The position numbers and the translations under genes were made by a program. Below are positions 24,342-32,372 of a stretch of DNA of 41,142 nucleotides, in pieces. The notes below the pieces were generated by a model. The model was not told the origin of the DNA. It did not search any database and worked only from the letters and a program-made list of their open reading frames with translations. This stretch comes from Bacillota bacterium (lineage in GTDB: Bacteria > Bacillota > DTU030 > DUMP01), in assembly GCA_030153805.1 (NCBI GenBank), contig JASKLG010000008.1, forward strand, positions 1 to 41,142. The letters run 5' to 3'. Each line of letters begins with the position of its first letter. Position 1 is the first letter of the stretch.

Positions 24342-24486
24342 GCCCATCCTCCTCTTCTAAAGGACTCTTTTTTTATTGTGCCTCGTGCTTTGGCCCTTAT
24401 CCGTACCACATGCTGGCTAGGTATAAAAGCTCAGTCGTATGTTAAGGACTAAGAGTGAAATGCTTAGAAGCGGAGGAGGAAGAGAC

Positions 24487-24720
24487 GTGAGCAAAGGTAA
24501 ACGATCATTTCTCGACGCCATGTCGCCTGAAGAACGTGTAAAGTTCTTGCATAATTTTTTTACAACTGGAGGTACGCCGCCGGCAGCCGAACAGTCAGCT
24601 AGAGCGGATCTCTTGGTGTCTCTGCTAGAGGATGCGGACCCGGATGATCGAGCCCTTAAAGCATGGCAAGACGAACGTCTACGACACCAACAAGAGGCCA
24701 TAAAAGATGCGGAAGAATGA
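24487..24720 (+). CDS. Small charged protein of unknown function
   Basis: 77 residues from GTG 24487, preceded by GCGGAGGAGGAAGA; the track start at 24439 has no ribosome site. It contains MSPEERVKFLHNFFTTGG and a run of acidic and basic residues to the end (DERLRHQQEAIKDAEE), probably helical. No family recognised. It lies just upstream of the fur-like promoter. Confidence 0.55.
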   Translation: MSKGKRSFLDAMSPEERVKFLHNFFTTGGTPPAAEQSARADLLVSLLEDADPDDRALKAWQDERLRHQQEAIKDAEE

Positions 24721-24727
24721 GTTCTAT

Positions 24728-24769
24728 TTGACACCGTAGGGCCTGTAGCTTATACTGGGAATGAGTATA
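24728..24769 (+). promoter_or_regulatory. Promoter of the fur/csoR-like pair with a palindrome on its -10
   Basis: TTGACA at 24728-24733, 17-base spacer, TATACT at 24751-24756. The -10 is also the left arm of the inverted repeat TATACT-N7-AGTATA (24751-24769), a candidate operator for autoregulation by one of the two regulators downstream. Confidence 0.75.
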
Positions 24770-24789
24770 GGAAGAAACGGGGGAACCGG

Positions 24790-25254
24790 GTGAGCGACCT
24801 GCAGGCGGTACTTCGTCGACGTCTGGAAGAACAAAATATCCGCTTGACTCGCCGCCGAAGGGCCATTCTTGCTGCATTAACTGCAGAGTCTGATAAACAC
24901 CTGAGCGCGGAAGATCTTTACCGCAAGGTTAAAGAAAGCGAAGGAGATATAGGGCTGGCTACAGTGTACCGAACCCTGGAGCTGTTTACTGCCGCAGGAA
25001 TAATCCACGCAGTTGACTTTGGAGATGGTTGCCGGCGCTTCGAGGTTGTCGCGGACGATGCCCTCCATTACCATCACCATCTCCTGTGCTTAGGCTGCGG
25101 CAGGATAATCGAGTTCAGCCAGGACTTGCTGGAAGACTTAGAAGAGCAAGTAGTGGAGAAAACGGGGTTTAAGATCGTCAACCATTCATTGCGCTTTTAT
25201 GGTTATTGCCGGGAATGCCAGGGCAGAAGTTCAAGTGGGGTGAAGGAAAGGTGA
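24790..25254 (+). CDS. Fur family metal-responsive regulator
   Basis: 154 residues. The winged helix lies at about 10-85 (LTRRRRAILAALTAESDKHLSAEDLYRKV, GLATVYRTLELFTAAGI). The metal-binding half has HYHHHLLCLGCGRIIEF and CREC, giving the two CxxC pairs of a structural zinc site. Whether it senses iron (Fur), peroxide (PerR) or zinc (Zur) cannot be fixed by eye. Start GTG at 24790. The csoR-like gene starts on its stop codon (GTGA), so the two are co-translated. The palindrome on the promoter suggests autoregulation. Confidence 0.88.
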   Translation: MSDLQAVLRRRLEEQNIRLTRRRRAILAALTAESDKHLSAEDLYRKVKESEGDIGLATVYRTLELFTAAGIIHAVDFGDGCRRFEVVADDALHYHHHLLCLGCGRIIEFSQDLLEDLEEQVVEKTGFKIVNHSLRFYGYCRECQGRSSSGVKER

Positions 25255-25538
25255 GTACTCTCAGCCCCACTTCCTGTAGGCAAATCCTGCAACGCCTTCG
25301 TACCCTGAAAGGCCACTTGAGCGGGGTAGAGAAGATGATCGAGGAAGGAGCAGACTGCAGTGCCATCCTCGTACAGATCGCTGCTCTTAGCGCTATACTG
25401 GAGCGCATCCGCGATTACCTTTTGGAAGAGCAGCTGGAAAGCTGCCTTAGGAATACGGCACGCCTTTCAGAGGAGGAACGCACTCGCTGTTTGCGCGAAG
25501 TAGTGGACAGCTGGAAGAAGTTGATGCACAAAAAATAG
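25251..25538 (+). CDS. CsoR/RcnR family (DUF156) transcriptional repressor
   Basis: 95 residues from GTG 25251, which overlaps the fur-like stop by 4 bases and follows GAAAGG. Helical DUF156 fold: QILQRLRTLKGHLSGVEKMIEEG, DCSAILVQIAALSAILERIRD. The CsoR copper triad Cys-His-Cys is here Cys36, Gln61, Cys65; the loss of His argues against copper sensing and resembles persulfide sensors of the CstR type. No copper exporter or rhodanese gene is adjacent, so the target is unknown. Confidence 0.8.
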   Translation: MSTLSPTSCRQILQRLRTLKGHLSGVEKMIEEGADCSAILVQIAALSAILERIRDYLLEEQLESCLRNTARLSEEERTRCLREVVDSWKKLMHKK

Positions 25539-25564
25539 GGGTAGAAATTTCTTCGCATCTAGTG

Positions 25565-25570
25565 TATAAT
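25565..25570 (+). promoter_or_regulatory. -10 element for tRNA-Arg
   Basis: TATAAT 18 bases before the tRNA; no convincing -35 is visible at the proper distance. Confidence 0.5.
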
Positions 25571-25588
25571 AATATATGTCTCGGTTGT

Positions 25589-25663
25589 GCGCCCGTAGCT
25601 CAGTGGATAGAGCACCAGACTCCGGATCTGGGTGCGGGGGTTCGATTCCCTCTGGGCGCACCA
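25589..25663 (+). tRNA. tRNA-Arg(CCG)
   Basis: 75-nt cloverleaf. Acceptor GCGCCCG pairs with TGGGCGC. Stem CCAGA/TCTGG encloses loop CTCCGGA, anticodon CCG. CCA is encoded. Confidence 0.93.
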
Positions 25664-25671
25664 GTGAACAT

Positions 25672-25699
25672 AAAGCTGCGCTTTAAGGCGCAGCTTTTT
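25672..25699 (+). terminator. Intrinsic terminator of tRNA-Arg
   Basis: Stem AAGCTGCGC/GCGCAGCTT with loop TTTAAG, followed by five T in all; flanking ACATA/TATGT extends the symmetry. Confidence 0.88.
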
Positions 25700-25711
25700 A
25701 TGTTTGTTTAG

Positions 25712-25751
25712 GATTCCCGCCGCCGGGCCGTTCGGCTGCGTGGCGGCAATC
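25712..25751 (+). other. GC-rich hairpin in the leader before pilB
   Basis: GATT-(CCC)-GCCGCC pairs with GGCGGC-AATC, with an inner GCCG/CGGC stem. It lies in the 152-base gap between tRNA-Arg and pilB, in which I find no clear promoter. Possible leader structure of the pilus operon. Confidence 0.4.
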
Positions 25752-25815
25752 GTGAATGTAATGGAGGATTTTGGTCTCATACGCCGAATAAGACTTTAGA
25801 AGTGAGGTGGGTGGG

Positions 25816-27498
25816 ATGGCCGAAGCTGGTTGGCGTACTCAACCGCCAAGGTTGGGGGACCTGCTCGTAGATCAAGGGCTTCTCACGAGGGAGCAACTCG
25901 CCCAGGCGCTGAAGCGCCAGCAGGAAACCGGCGAACGCCAGGGGCAGGCCCTGGTGAGCCTGGGTTATGTTACACCCCAGCAGATTGCCGAAGTGCTCGA
26001 GTTTCAACTCGGTATTCCTCACGTAACACTTGCCGATTTTCCGCCCGAGGAGGAGGCCCTCCGGAGCATTCCTGGGGCCCTTGCGCGTCGGCACCAAGTT
26101 TTGCCCCTGAGAATAAGGGGATCGGCGCTTCTTCTCGCGATGGCGGATCCGCTCAACGTCGTAGCCATCGATGAGGTACGTTTAGCTTCAGGGTATGAGG
26201 TGCGGCCGGCAGTAGCAACGGAGGAAGAGATTGCCCAAGAGATCAAAAATCGTTACGGTGCCCTGGAAAACGTGGTGCAGGAATCGCGTCGCGTAGGCCG
26301 GGCAGGGGGAGAGCCCAATGCAGGAGACCTTGCCGCAACGGTGCCGGCAGACGTAGTAAACATCGTGGATTCGCTTTTTGCCCAAGCCGTGGAAGCGCGC
26401 GCCAGCGACATCCACATCGAACCTTTCGATGAGGGGGCACGCGTCCGCTTCCGCATCGACGGGGTCCTTCAGCCGGTTATTAACCTAAGTTCCGGTGTGC
26501 TGGGCCCTCTCATCTCCCGCGTCAAGGTTATGGCCGGGATGGACATCGCCGAACGCCGGGTACCGCAAGACGGGCGCATCGAACTTAATCAAAGCGGGCA
26601 TGAAATCGACGTGCGTGTGTCCACCCTCCCGACTATCCGGGGCGAGAAGGTTGTCTTAAGACTCCTCGATAAAACTGCGCGCATAAGGAACCTCGCTGCC
26701 CTGGGGTTTGCCGCACCGGCCTTAGAGCGTTTCCGCCAGTTAATTACCCGGCCGTACGGCATGGTGCTGGTAACCGGCCCTACCGGCTGCGGCAAAACCA
26801 CCACCCTGTACGCCGCGCTTAGCAGCCTAAACACACCTCAGCAAAACATCATCACCGTTGAGGATCCGGTAGAGTACCAGATACCTGGCATTAATCAGGT
26901 GCAGGTCAACCCTAAAGCCGGCCTCGACTTTGCCAATGGGTTACGGGCAATCCTGCGCCAGGATCCCAACATCATCATGGTTGGAGAAATCCGGGACACG
27001 GAAACGGCAGACATCGCCATCCGCTCGGCTCTCACCGGCCACCTGGTGCTCTCGACGCTCCACACCAACGACGCTGCCGGGACTGTTACCAGGCTCCTTG
27101 ACATGGGTATTGAACCGTATCTCGTTGCTTCCGCTCTAGCCGGGGTAGTGGCTCAGCGGCTGGTTCGTTGCATCTGCCCGCGCTGCGCTGAGGAATACAT
27201 ACCGGAGCCGGGAGAGTGGGCCCTGCTGCAACTCAGCCCGGCACAGCCTCCCACACCCCTGAAACGGGGGCGGGGCTGTCCGGCTTGCCGCTACACCGGC
27301 TACTACGGCCGTACGGCGATTCAAGAGAGTATGGTTCTCACCCCGGCACTTAGAGAGCTTATCCTGGCCAAAAAGAGCGCGGAGGAAATTCGGGCCGTCG
27401 CAATTCAGGAAGGAATGACCCCCCTCTTTCAAGATGGAGTGGCCAAAGTTTTGGCCGGACAAACGACAATAACCGAGGTAATCCGCGCCGCACTATGA
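25816..27498 (+). CDS. pilB: Type IV pilus assembly ATPase PilB
   Basis: 560 residues from ATG 25816; the track GTG at 25807 lies within the GGTGGGTGGG ribosome site. The N-terminal MshEN-type domain (about 10-140: LGDLLVDQGLLTREQLAQAL) is followed by the GspE ATPase. Walker A is GPTGCGKTTTLYAAL near 320, the Asp box is IITVEDPVEYQ, Walker B is LRQDPNIIMVGEIRD and the His box is TGHLVLSTLHTNDA. A zinc site of two CxxC pairs (CPRC, CPAC) follows. It powers pilus extension at the inner membrane. First gene of the pilus operon; pilT starts 15 bases on. Confidence 0.95.
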   Translation: MAEAGWRTQPPRLGDLLVDQGLLTREQLAQALKRQQETGERQGQALVSLGYVTPQQIAEVLEFQLGIPHVTLADFPPEEEALRSIPGALARRHQVLPLRIRGSALLLAMADPLNVVAIDEVRLASGYEVRPAVATEEEIAQEIKNRYGALENVVQESRRVGRAGGEPNAGDLAATVPADVVNIVDSLFAQAVEARASDIHIEPFDEGARVRFRIDGVLQPVINLSSGVLGPLISRVKVMAGMDIAERRVPQDGRIELNQSGHEIDVRVSTLPTIRGEKVVLRLLDKTARIRNLAALGFAAPALERFRQLITRPYGMVLVTGPTGCGKTTTLYAALSSLNTPQQNIITVEDPVEYQIPGINQVQVNPKAGLDFANGLRAILRQDPNIIMVGEIRDTETADIAIRSALTGHLVLSTLHTNDAAGTVTRLLDMGIEPYLVASALAGVVAQRLVRCICPRCAEEYIPEPGEWALLQLSPAQPPTPLKRGRGCPACRYTGYYGRTAIQESMVLTPALRELILAKKSAEEIRAVAIQEGMTPLFQDGVAKVLAGQTTITEVIRAAL

Positions 27499-27512
27499 AG
27501 AAATGAGGAGAC

Positions 27513-28571
27513 ATGATGTTCAGACATCTTCTAGAGCTTGCCGCCCAAAAAGGCGCTTCCGACATCCACCTTGTAACGGGAGAGTCTCCGCTCCTTAGAA
27601 TTGACGGACGCTTAACACGCACTAATTTGCCGCCACTTGCGGAGGATGGTTTCCGCGAATGGCTGGCGACCCTTCTGCCGGCCGACCAACTTGAAGCTCT
27701 AGACCGTAAAGGAGAGGTAGATGCCGCTGCTTCGGCCGAGGGGCTCCGCCTGCGCCTCAATATCTACCGGAGGCTGGGTTCGCTGGCCGGTGCCATTCGT
27801 ATTCTGCCCCAACGAGTACCCACTTTAGAAGAACTAGGTCTTTCAGCAGACCTGAGGGTTTTGGTTGAACACCGCCAGGGACTGGTGCTGGTCACAGGGC
27901 CTACGGGTTCGGGTAAATCCACGACCCTGGCTGCCTGCATTGAGCACCTCAACCGTACGCAGGACCTACATATCATCACCATTGAAGACCCGGTGGAATA
28001 CCAGCATGTGAATCGCCGGGCCCTTATTAACCAGCGCGAGGTAGGGCGCGATACCGAAAGCTTTGCTAGTGGTTTACGTGCTGCGTTGCGGCAAGATCCC
28101 GATGTGATTCTGGTAGGGGAGATGCGGGACCTCACCACCATCGCTACGGCCCTTACCGCTGCGGAAACCGGTCATCTGGTGCTCTCAACGCTACACACGG
28201 CCAGCGCAGCCCAAACGGTAGATAGGATCATCGACGTTTTTCCTGCCCACCAGCAGCCACAGGTGCGCAGCCAGCTGGCCGGCGTGCTCGTGGGCGTTGT
28301 CGCGCAGCGCCTGCTCCCCCGCCGGGCAGGCAGTGGCCGCGTCGCCGCCCTGGAAATCCTCGTAGCCACGCCGGCAGTACGCAACCTTATTCGAGAAGGA
28401 AAGACCTTCCAATTGCCCTCCGTTATTCAATCCGGCCGTCAGGCAGGTATGCAGTCGCTGGAACACAATTTGGCCCGCCTTTACCAGGCCGGCCAGATAA
28501 GCTACGAACAAGCCCTGGCAGCGGCTACAGACCAGGCACTCTTCACGCAGCTGGCCAGAGGAGGCGTGTAA
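27513..28571 (+). CDS. pilT: Twitching motility ATPase PilT
   Basis: 352 residues. Walker A is GPTGSGKSTTLAACIEH near 127, the Asp box is IITIEDPVEYQH, Walker B is LRQDPDVILVGEMRD and the His box is TGHLVLSTLHTASA. The PilT-type AIRAGEMRD is here VGEMRDLTT. Cytoplasmic retraction motor that pulls pilin back into the membrane. It is shorter than PilB and has no zinc motif, which separates it from the extension ATPase. ATG 27513 and 27516 are both possible after GAGGAG. Ends 2 bases before pilC. Confidence 0.93.
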   Translation: MMFRHLLELAAQKGASDIHLVTGESPLLRIDGRLTRTNLPPLAEDGFREWLATLLPADQLEALDRKGEVDAAASAEGLRLRLNIYRRLGSLAGAIRILPQRVPTLEELGLSADLRVLVEHRQGLVLVTGPTGSGKSTTLAACIEHLNRTQDLHIITIEDPVEYQHVNRRALINQREVGRDTESFASGLRAALRQDPDVILVGEMRDLTTIATALTAAETGHLVLSTLHTASAAQTVDRIIDVFPAHQQPQVRSQLAGVLVGVVAQRLLPRRAGSGRVAALEILVATPAVRNLIREGKTFQLPSVIQSGRQAGMQSLEHNLARLYQAGQISYEQALAAATDQALFTQLARGGV

Positions 28572-28573
28572 GC

Positions 28574-29782
28574 GTGCGCGTCCGCTACCAGGCTTACACC
28601 GCCGCTGGAGAACTGGTGCAGGGCAACCTCGCTGTGGAAACAGTGCGGGAAGCAGTGACTCAACTCCACAACCAGGGACTATTTATAGTAAACATTGAGG
28701 AAGGTCCGATGCCGGCGCGGCTCGGGTCGGCAACTTGGCGTTCGTCGCGCCGCAGCGTGCCTTTGAAAGGCTTGGCCATTTTTCTGCGCCAGTTCAGCTC
28801 ACTCTTCAGCGCCGGCCTACCTTTGCTTTCTTGCCTCACCATCCTGGAGCAAGAATCTACCTATCCGGCGCTCCGAGATGCCTGTCGCTCGCTCCGCGAG
28901 GAGATTACGCGTGGGCGATCCCTCAGCCAGGCCTTGAGAAGCCAAGGCCGCCTTTTTCCGCCACTGCTGATTTACATGACCGAAGCGGCAGAAGCTACGG
29001 GGAACCTGGATAAGGTTTTTAGCCGCCTGGCGGCAAACTACGAGCGCGAAGTGCGCCTCCGGGAGAAACTTTGGAGCGCCGCTGCTTACCCGCTCTTTGT
29101 TCTCTGCTTAGCCGCCGTGGTTTCAGTACTTATGGTACGGCTGGTTTTGCCCCAGTTCCTGAGCCTTTTGGGCGACATCCAGGTGGCGCTCCCCGTACCC
29201 ACGCGGCTCCTCTTGGCCCTAGGGCGGCCCAGGGAGCAACTCTGGCTGGTGTTGGTAATCGGGGTTTTGGCTGCAGCGAACTACATTCTTTTGCGGACGC
29301 ACCGCGGCGCGCGTTTTCGCGACCGCCAGGTGTTGAAGCTTCCGCTCATCGGTTCCGTTGTGGCCCGTGCCCATCTCGCCCGTTTCTGCCACAGCCTAAG
29401 CCTCTGTCTGAGAAGCGGCATCCCATTGATCTCTGCGCTGGATCTGGTAAAGCAGACAGCCCTCAATCGGGTCTTCGTGGACGAACTGGAACGCGTGCAA
29501 GCGGGTATCCAGCGAGGGGCGGGGCTTGCCGAACTGCTGGCGAGCAGCCGAGCTTTTCCCAAGCTCCTAGTGCAGATGGTAAGGGTAGGGGAGGAAGCCG
29601 GAAATTTGGAAGAGATGTTGGAGCAGGTGGCAGAGTTTTACGAGCGCGAGCTCGACTACTCCCTGGCCATGCTCAGCGCTGTAGCCGAACCGGCCTTAAT
29701 CCTCCTTGTGGGTGGTATCGTAGGTTTTATCGTTCTTTCCATCATGCTTCCGCTTCTTTCCGTAATGGGAACAGTGACCTAA
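28574..29782 (+). CDS. pilC: Type IV pilus inner membrane platform protein PilC
   Basis: 402 residues, GspF family. Two related GspF domains: the first about 68-190 (FLRQFSSLFSAGLPLLSCLTIL, then a membrane helix AAAYPLFVLCLAAVVSVLMV), the second about 270-395 (FCHSLSLCLRSGIPLISALDL), ending in a hydrophobic helix. It is the polytopic platform that links PilB/PilT to the pilin. Start GTG at 28574 follows CAGAGGAGGCGTGTAAGC. A large GC-rich ORF in another frame (29071-29919) is a shadow of this gene. Confidence 0.93.
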   Translation: MRVRYQAYTAAGELVQGNLAVETVREAVTQLHNQGLFIVNIEEGPMPARLGSATWRSSRRSVPLKGLAIFLRQFSSLFSAGLPLLSCLTILEQESTYPALRDACRSLREEITRGRSLSQALRSQGRLFPPLLIYMTEAAEATGNLDKVFSRLAANYEREVRLREKLWSAAAYPLFVLCLAAVVSVLMVRLVLPQFLSLLGDIQVALPVPTRLLLALGRPREQLWLVLVIGVLAAANYILLRTHRGARFRDRQVLKLPLIGSVVARAHLARFCHSLSLCLRSGIPLISALDLVKQTALNRVFVDELERVQAGIQRGAGLAELLASSRAFPKLLVQMVRVGEEAGNLEEMLEQVAEFYERELDYSLAMLSAVAEPALILLVGGIVGFIVLSIMLPLLSVMGTVT

Positions 29783-29821
29783 CCGTTCTTATAGGGATTT
29801 CTGCGAAAGGAGGTGAAAAAG

Positions 29822-30205
29822 ATGCGTCGACTGCTCAAAAACCAGGGCGGGTTTACCCTGATCGAACTCCTTATCGTCGTCCTGATCATCGGCGTGCTGG
29901 CCGGGATTGCGGTGCCTAAGGTCGCCGGTTACAGCGACGCAGCCAAGAAACGCGCCTGCCAGGCCAACATGAAGCAGATTGCAACGGCTTTGGAAGCTTA
30001 TTACCTGGACAACAACGGGAAGTATCCAGACACAGACAGCTTGGATAGTGTTCTAAGCACGTACCTAAAAACTGTGCCGAAGTGCCCGGTGGACAATAGT
30101 AACTACAAATACACCACAAATAACGGAAAGGACTTTACGCTGACCTGTGAGAACCATCCTTTTGAAGTAACTAATACCTCCGAGAATTGGAATAAGAAGC
30201 AATAG
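29822..30205 (+). CDS. pilA: Major type IV pilin PilA
   Basis: 127 residues from ATG 29822 after AAAGGAGGTGAAAAAG; the track GTG at 29813 is part of that site. A 10-residue leader ends in GG and is cut before Phe: QGG-FTLIELLIVVLIIGVLAG, with the conserved Glu at mature position 5. The globular part is short and holds two cysteines (KCPVDN, LTCENH), which may form a disulfide loop. It fits the small bacterial pilin and ComGC group. Placed right after pilC and before the peptidase gene. Confidence 0.9.
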   Translation: MRRLLKNQGGFTLIELLIVVLIIGVLAGIAVPKVAGYSDAAKKRACQANMKQIATALEAYYLDNNGKYPDTDSLDSVLSTYLKTVPKCPVDNSNYKYTTNNGKDFTLTCENHPFEVTNTSENWNKKQ

Positions 30206-30276
30206 CGTAGCAGTTGAAAAACGGTAGCTAAACTGTGGTTTTTTCCCGCACCAAAGCAAACACAGAGGAGATAAAC

Positions 30277-31032
30277 ATGGCCTTACCTACGCTCCCCTTC
30301 ACCTTCCTTCTCGCCCTCCTTGGCCTTTCGGTGGGTAGTTTTCTCAACGTGGTGGCCTACCGCCTGCCGCGGGGGGAGTCGCTCCTTTGGCCGCGCTCGC
30401 ACTGTCCAAAGTGCGGGCATACACTGGCGGCCAGAGACCTAATACCGATCCTGAGTTTTCTCTGGCTTAGGGGGCGCTGCCGCTTTTGCCGCGCCCCCAT
30501 CCCTCTACGCTACCCGGCAGTGGAGCTCGGCACGGGGAGTTTTTTTGTCGTGGCCGGGCTGGTGTTCGGCCCAACGTGGCAGCTCCTCCGGACCCTGGTT
30601 CTGGGCAGCCTCTTCATTGCTGCTTCCTTAATCGACCTTGACACCATGGTTCTCCCGGATGCTTTCACTTTAGGAGGTACGGCCCTCGCTTTGCTTTTGC
30701 CGCCCGGCCCGCGCCCGGTCTACCTTTGGGGAGCACTAGTTGGCTTTGGCCTATTGCTTTTTATTGCCTGGGCCAGCCGAGGCGGCATGGGAGGAGGAGA
30801 CGTGAAGCTGGGCCTCGCCCTGGGTGCTTTTCTCGGCTGGCCGAACGTTCTTATCGCGCTCTTTCTTGCCTTCTTTCTAGGAGCGGCAGCAGGAATCGCG
30901 CTTATTCTCGCGAAAAGGAAAAGAAGATCGGACCATGTCCCTTTCGGCCCGTTCCTGGTTGTGGGCAGCTTGGGCACCTCCCTATGGGGAACGAAGCTCC
31001 TTCAACTTTATCTTGAATACGTGTGGAGGTAG
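30277..31032 (+). CDS. pilD: Prepilin peptidase PilD
   Basis: 251 residues from ATG 30277 after GAGGAGATAAAC; the track start at 30235 has no site. A24 family aspartic peptidase with several membrane helices. The N-terminal methyltransferase-type region has CPKCGH (C43, C46) and CRFC (C68, C71). The two catalytic Asp are in SLIDLDTMVLPD (about 120) and GGMGGGDVKLG (about 176). It cuts leaders of PilA and the minor pilins at the membrane and methylates the new N-terminus. Overlaps the next start context. Confidence 0.94.
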   Translation: MALPTLPFTFLLALLGLSVGSFLNVVAYRLPRGESLLWPRSHCPKCGHTLAARDLIPILSFLWLRGRCRFCRAPIPLRYPAVELGTGSFFVVAGLVFGPTWQLLRTLVLGSLFIAASLIDLDTMVLPDAFTLGGTALALLLPPGPRPVYLWGALVGFGLLLFIAWASRGGMGGGDVKLGLALGAFLGWPNVLIALFLAFFLGAAAGIALILAKRKRRSDHVPFGPFLVVGSLGTSLWGTKLLQLYLEYVWR

Positions 31033-31034
31033 CT

Positions 31035-31502
31035 ATGCGCCCGAAGGCGAATGCGGGTTTTACGCTTGTCGAGCTGCTTCTGGTGCTGGCATTGGTTGGC
31101 ATTTTGTCCCTGGTGGCCGTCCCGCAGGCAAGCCGGCTCCAAGCCAGTTTCAATCTGCAGCGAGCGGCGCGCGAACTTGCCGCCACCATTCGCGAGCTGC
31201 AAAATCGGGCCGTGGTCGAGGAGCGCGCGTATTACATACAGTTCATCTACTCGCCCGACCATACCCGTGACGGGTACAGGGCCGGGCCCTTTGGCGAAAG
31301 CGGGTCCTTCCGCGCACTTCCCCAAGGAATTAGCATCGCCTACAACTACCTGCAACCTAAAACGCCCCTTTTGTTTTACCCCAGCGGTTCTCCCAATGTT
31401 GGGGCGAGCATACCGCTCGAAAACAAGTTGGGCGACTTACTTACGGTTAAAGTCATGGTGGCCACAGGCCGGGTACGGGTGGTGAAGGGATTAGATGGCT
31501 GA
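31035..31502 (+). CDS. Type II/IV pseudopilin, GspH/FimT-like
   Basis: 155 residues from ATG 31035, just after the pilD stop and a GGAGGT site. The leader MRPKANAG is followed by FTLVELLLVLALVGILSLVAVP, the class III prepilin pattern with Glu5. The rest is a beta-rich globular domain (FNLQRAARELAATIRELQNRAVVEE) matching the GspH/FimT group. Probable minor pilin that caps or primes the pilus. The next gene begins inside its last codons. Confidence 0.85.
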   Translation: MRPKANAGFTLVELLLVLALVGILSLVAVPQASRLQASFNLQRAARELAATIRELQNRAVVEERAYYIQFIYSPDHTRDGYRAGPFGESGSFRALPQGISIAYNYLQPKTPLLFYPSGSPNVGASIPLENKLGDLLTVKVMVATGRVRVVKGLDG

Positions 31503-31884
31503 GGAGAAACGAACAAGGAAGAAAAGGCGGCAAAGCGGCGCCGTACTCTTGGAGGTACTCCTCGCGACAGCGGTCTTGGCCCTACTCCTAACCCCGCTTA
31601 CCGCCCTTACCCTTACCAGCCGGCGGACTACCGCTGCAGCTGAAGAAACCGTTCGGGCCGTATCCTTGGCCAAAAGCTGCTTGGAAGAGCTCCTCGCACG
31701 CGGGCCGGCAGCCTGGAGGGATGACGGCTTTGCGCCGGTGCCGGCGGATCCGTTCTTTGAACGTAGAGTAGCCGTAACGCCCCAGCCGGGTGGTTTGCGC
31801 GAGATCAGAGTCAGCATAAAGTGGGGGCAGGGTGAAAATGAGAAAAGGATTGAGCTCGTTACCCTCGCCCTACCGCAAGAGTAG
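31495..31884 (+). CDS. PilV-like minor prepilin
   Basis: 129 residues. A basic leader (MAEEKRTRKKRRQSG) ends in Gly before AVLLEVLLATAVLALLLTPLTAL, with Glu at position 5 of the mature chain. Residue 1 would be Ala rather than Phe, as in other PilV/GspI-like proteins. The rest is short and resembles the PilV/GspI domain (AVSLAKSCLEELLARG). ATG overlaps the previous stop by 8 bases, so the genes are translationally coupled. Confidence 0.78.
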   Translation: MAEEKRTRKKRRQSGAVLLEVLLATAVLALLLTPLTALTLTSRRTTAAAEETVRAVSLAKSCLEELLARGPAAWRDDGFAPVPADPFFERRVAVTPQPGGLREIRVSIKWGQGENEKRIELVTLALPQE

Positions 31885-32368
31885 GGCCCCAAATGGTTTT
31901 ACCCTGGTCGAAGTATTGGTGGCGGTCTCCTTAACGGCTCTTCTCATCTCGAGTCTAACCGCCCTCTTTCAGGCCCAACTCAAATCAGCTCGGAGGGAAA
32001 ACGCACGAAGCGATGCGCTGCAAAACGCGTGGGTAGCGCTCGGCTGGCTCGAACGGGACCTAAGGGCAGCGCGCTCGGTGACCCTGGCCGCAGATGGCAC
32101 GAGGATCTACCTCGAGGTGCCAGAGGTACAGCGGCCTACGGAAAGTTACCTTGAGCCCCACTGGGAGGAGGTGACCTACTCCCTGGTAGGTGCCCAGTTG
32201 CAGCGCTCCATCCACGGTTCGCATAACCCCGTAGCTGAAGGCATTGCCGAATTCAGGTGCTCCTTCGAAGAAAACGGCCGGATAGTTGCTGTACTCCTCA
32301 AGGTTACACCCGCTGAGCGACCGGTAGAAGTAGCCACCAAGGTGTGGCTACGCAACAAGAAAGGGTGA
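31838..32368 (+). CDS. PilW/GspJ-like minor prepilin
   Basis: 176 residues from ATG 31838, which fits the GGGGGCAGG site better than the GTG at 31832. The leader ends in NG, then FTLVEVLVAVSLTALLISSLTALF with Glu5. The globular part (LGWLERDLRAARSVTLAADGTRIYLEVP) has the GspJ/PilW pattern. The start lies about 45 bases inside the upstream gene, an unusually long overlap that still keeps both frames open. Confidence 0.78.
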   Translation: MRKGLSSLPSPYRKSRAPNGFTLVEVLVAVSLTALLISSLTALFQAQLKSARRENARSDALQNAWVALGWLERDLRAARSVTLAADGTRIYLEVPEVQRPTESYLEPHWEEVTYSLVGAQLQRSIHGSHNPVAEGIAEFRCSFEENGRIVAVLLKVTPAERPVEVATKVWLRNKKG

Positions 32369-32372
32369 ATCC

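Noticed and set aside
23841-24452. 203-residue plus-strand ORF
   Set aside because: Antisense to the YflT-type stress gene; the minus-strand gene has a good start and domain match.
25589-25663. tRNA-Arg as an integration site for a mobile pilus island
   Set aside because: No repeat of the tRNA 3' end, no integrase and no change of style were seen; the pilus genes are in core order.
25761-25799. 12-codon ORF (MEDFGLIRRIRL) in the pilB leader
   Set aside because: No ribosome site upstream and nothing to support translation.
29071-29919. 282-residue plus-strand ORF
   Set aside because: Out-of-frame shadow of pilC, rich in Arg, Pro and Gly as expected for GC-rich DNA, with no family resemblance.
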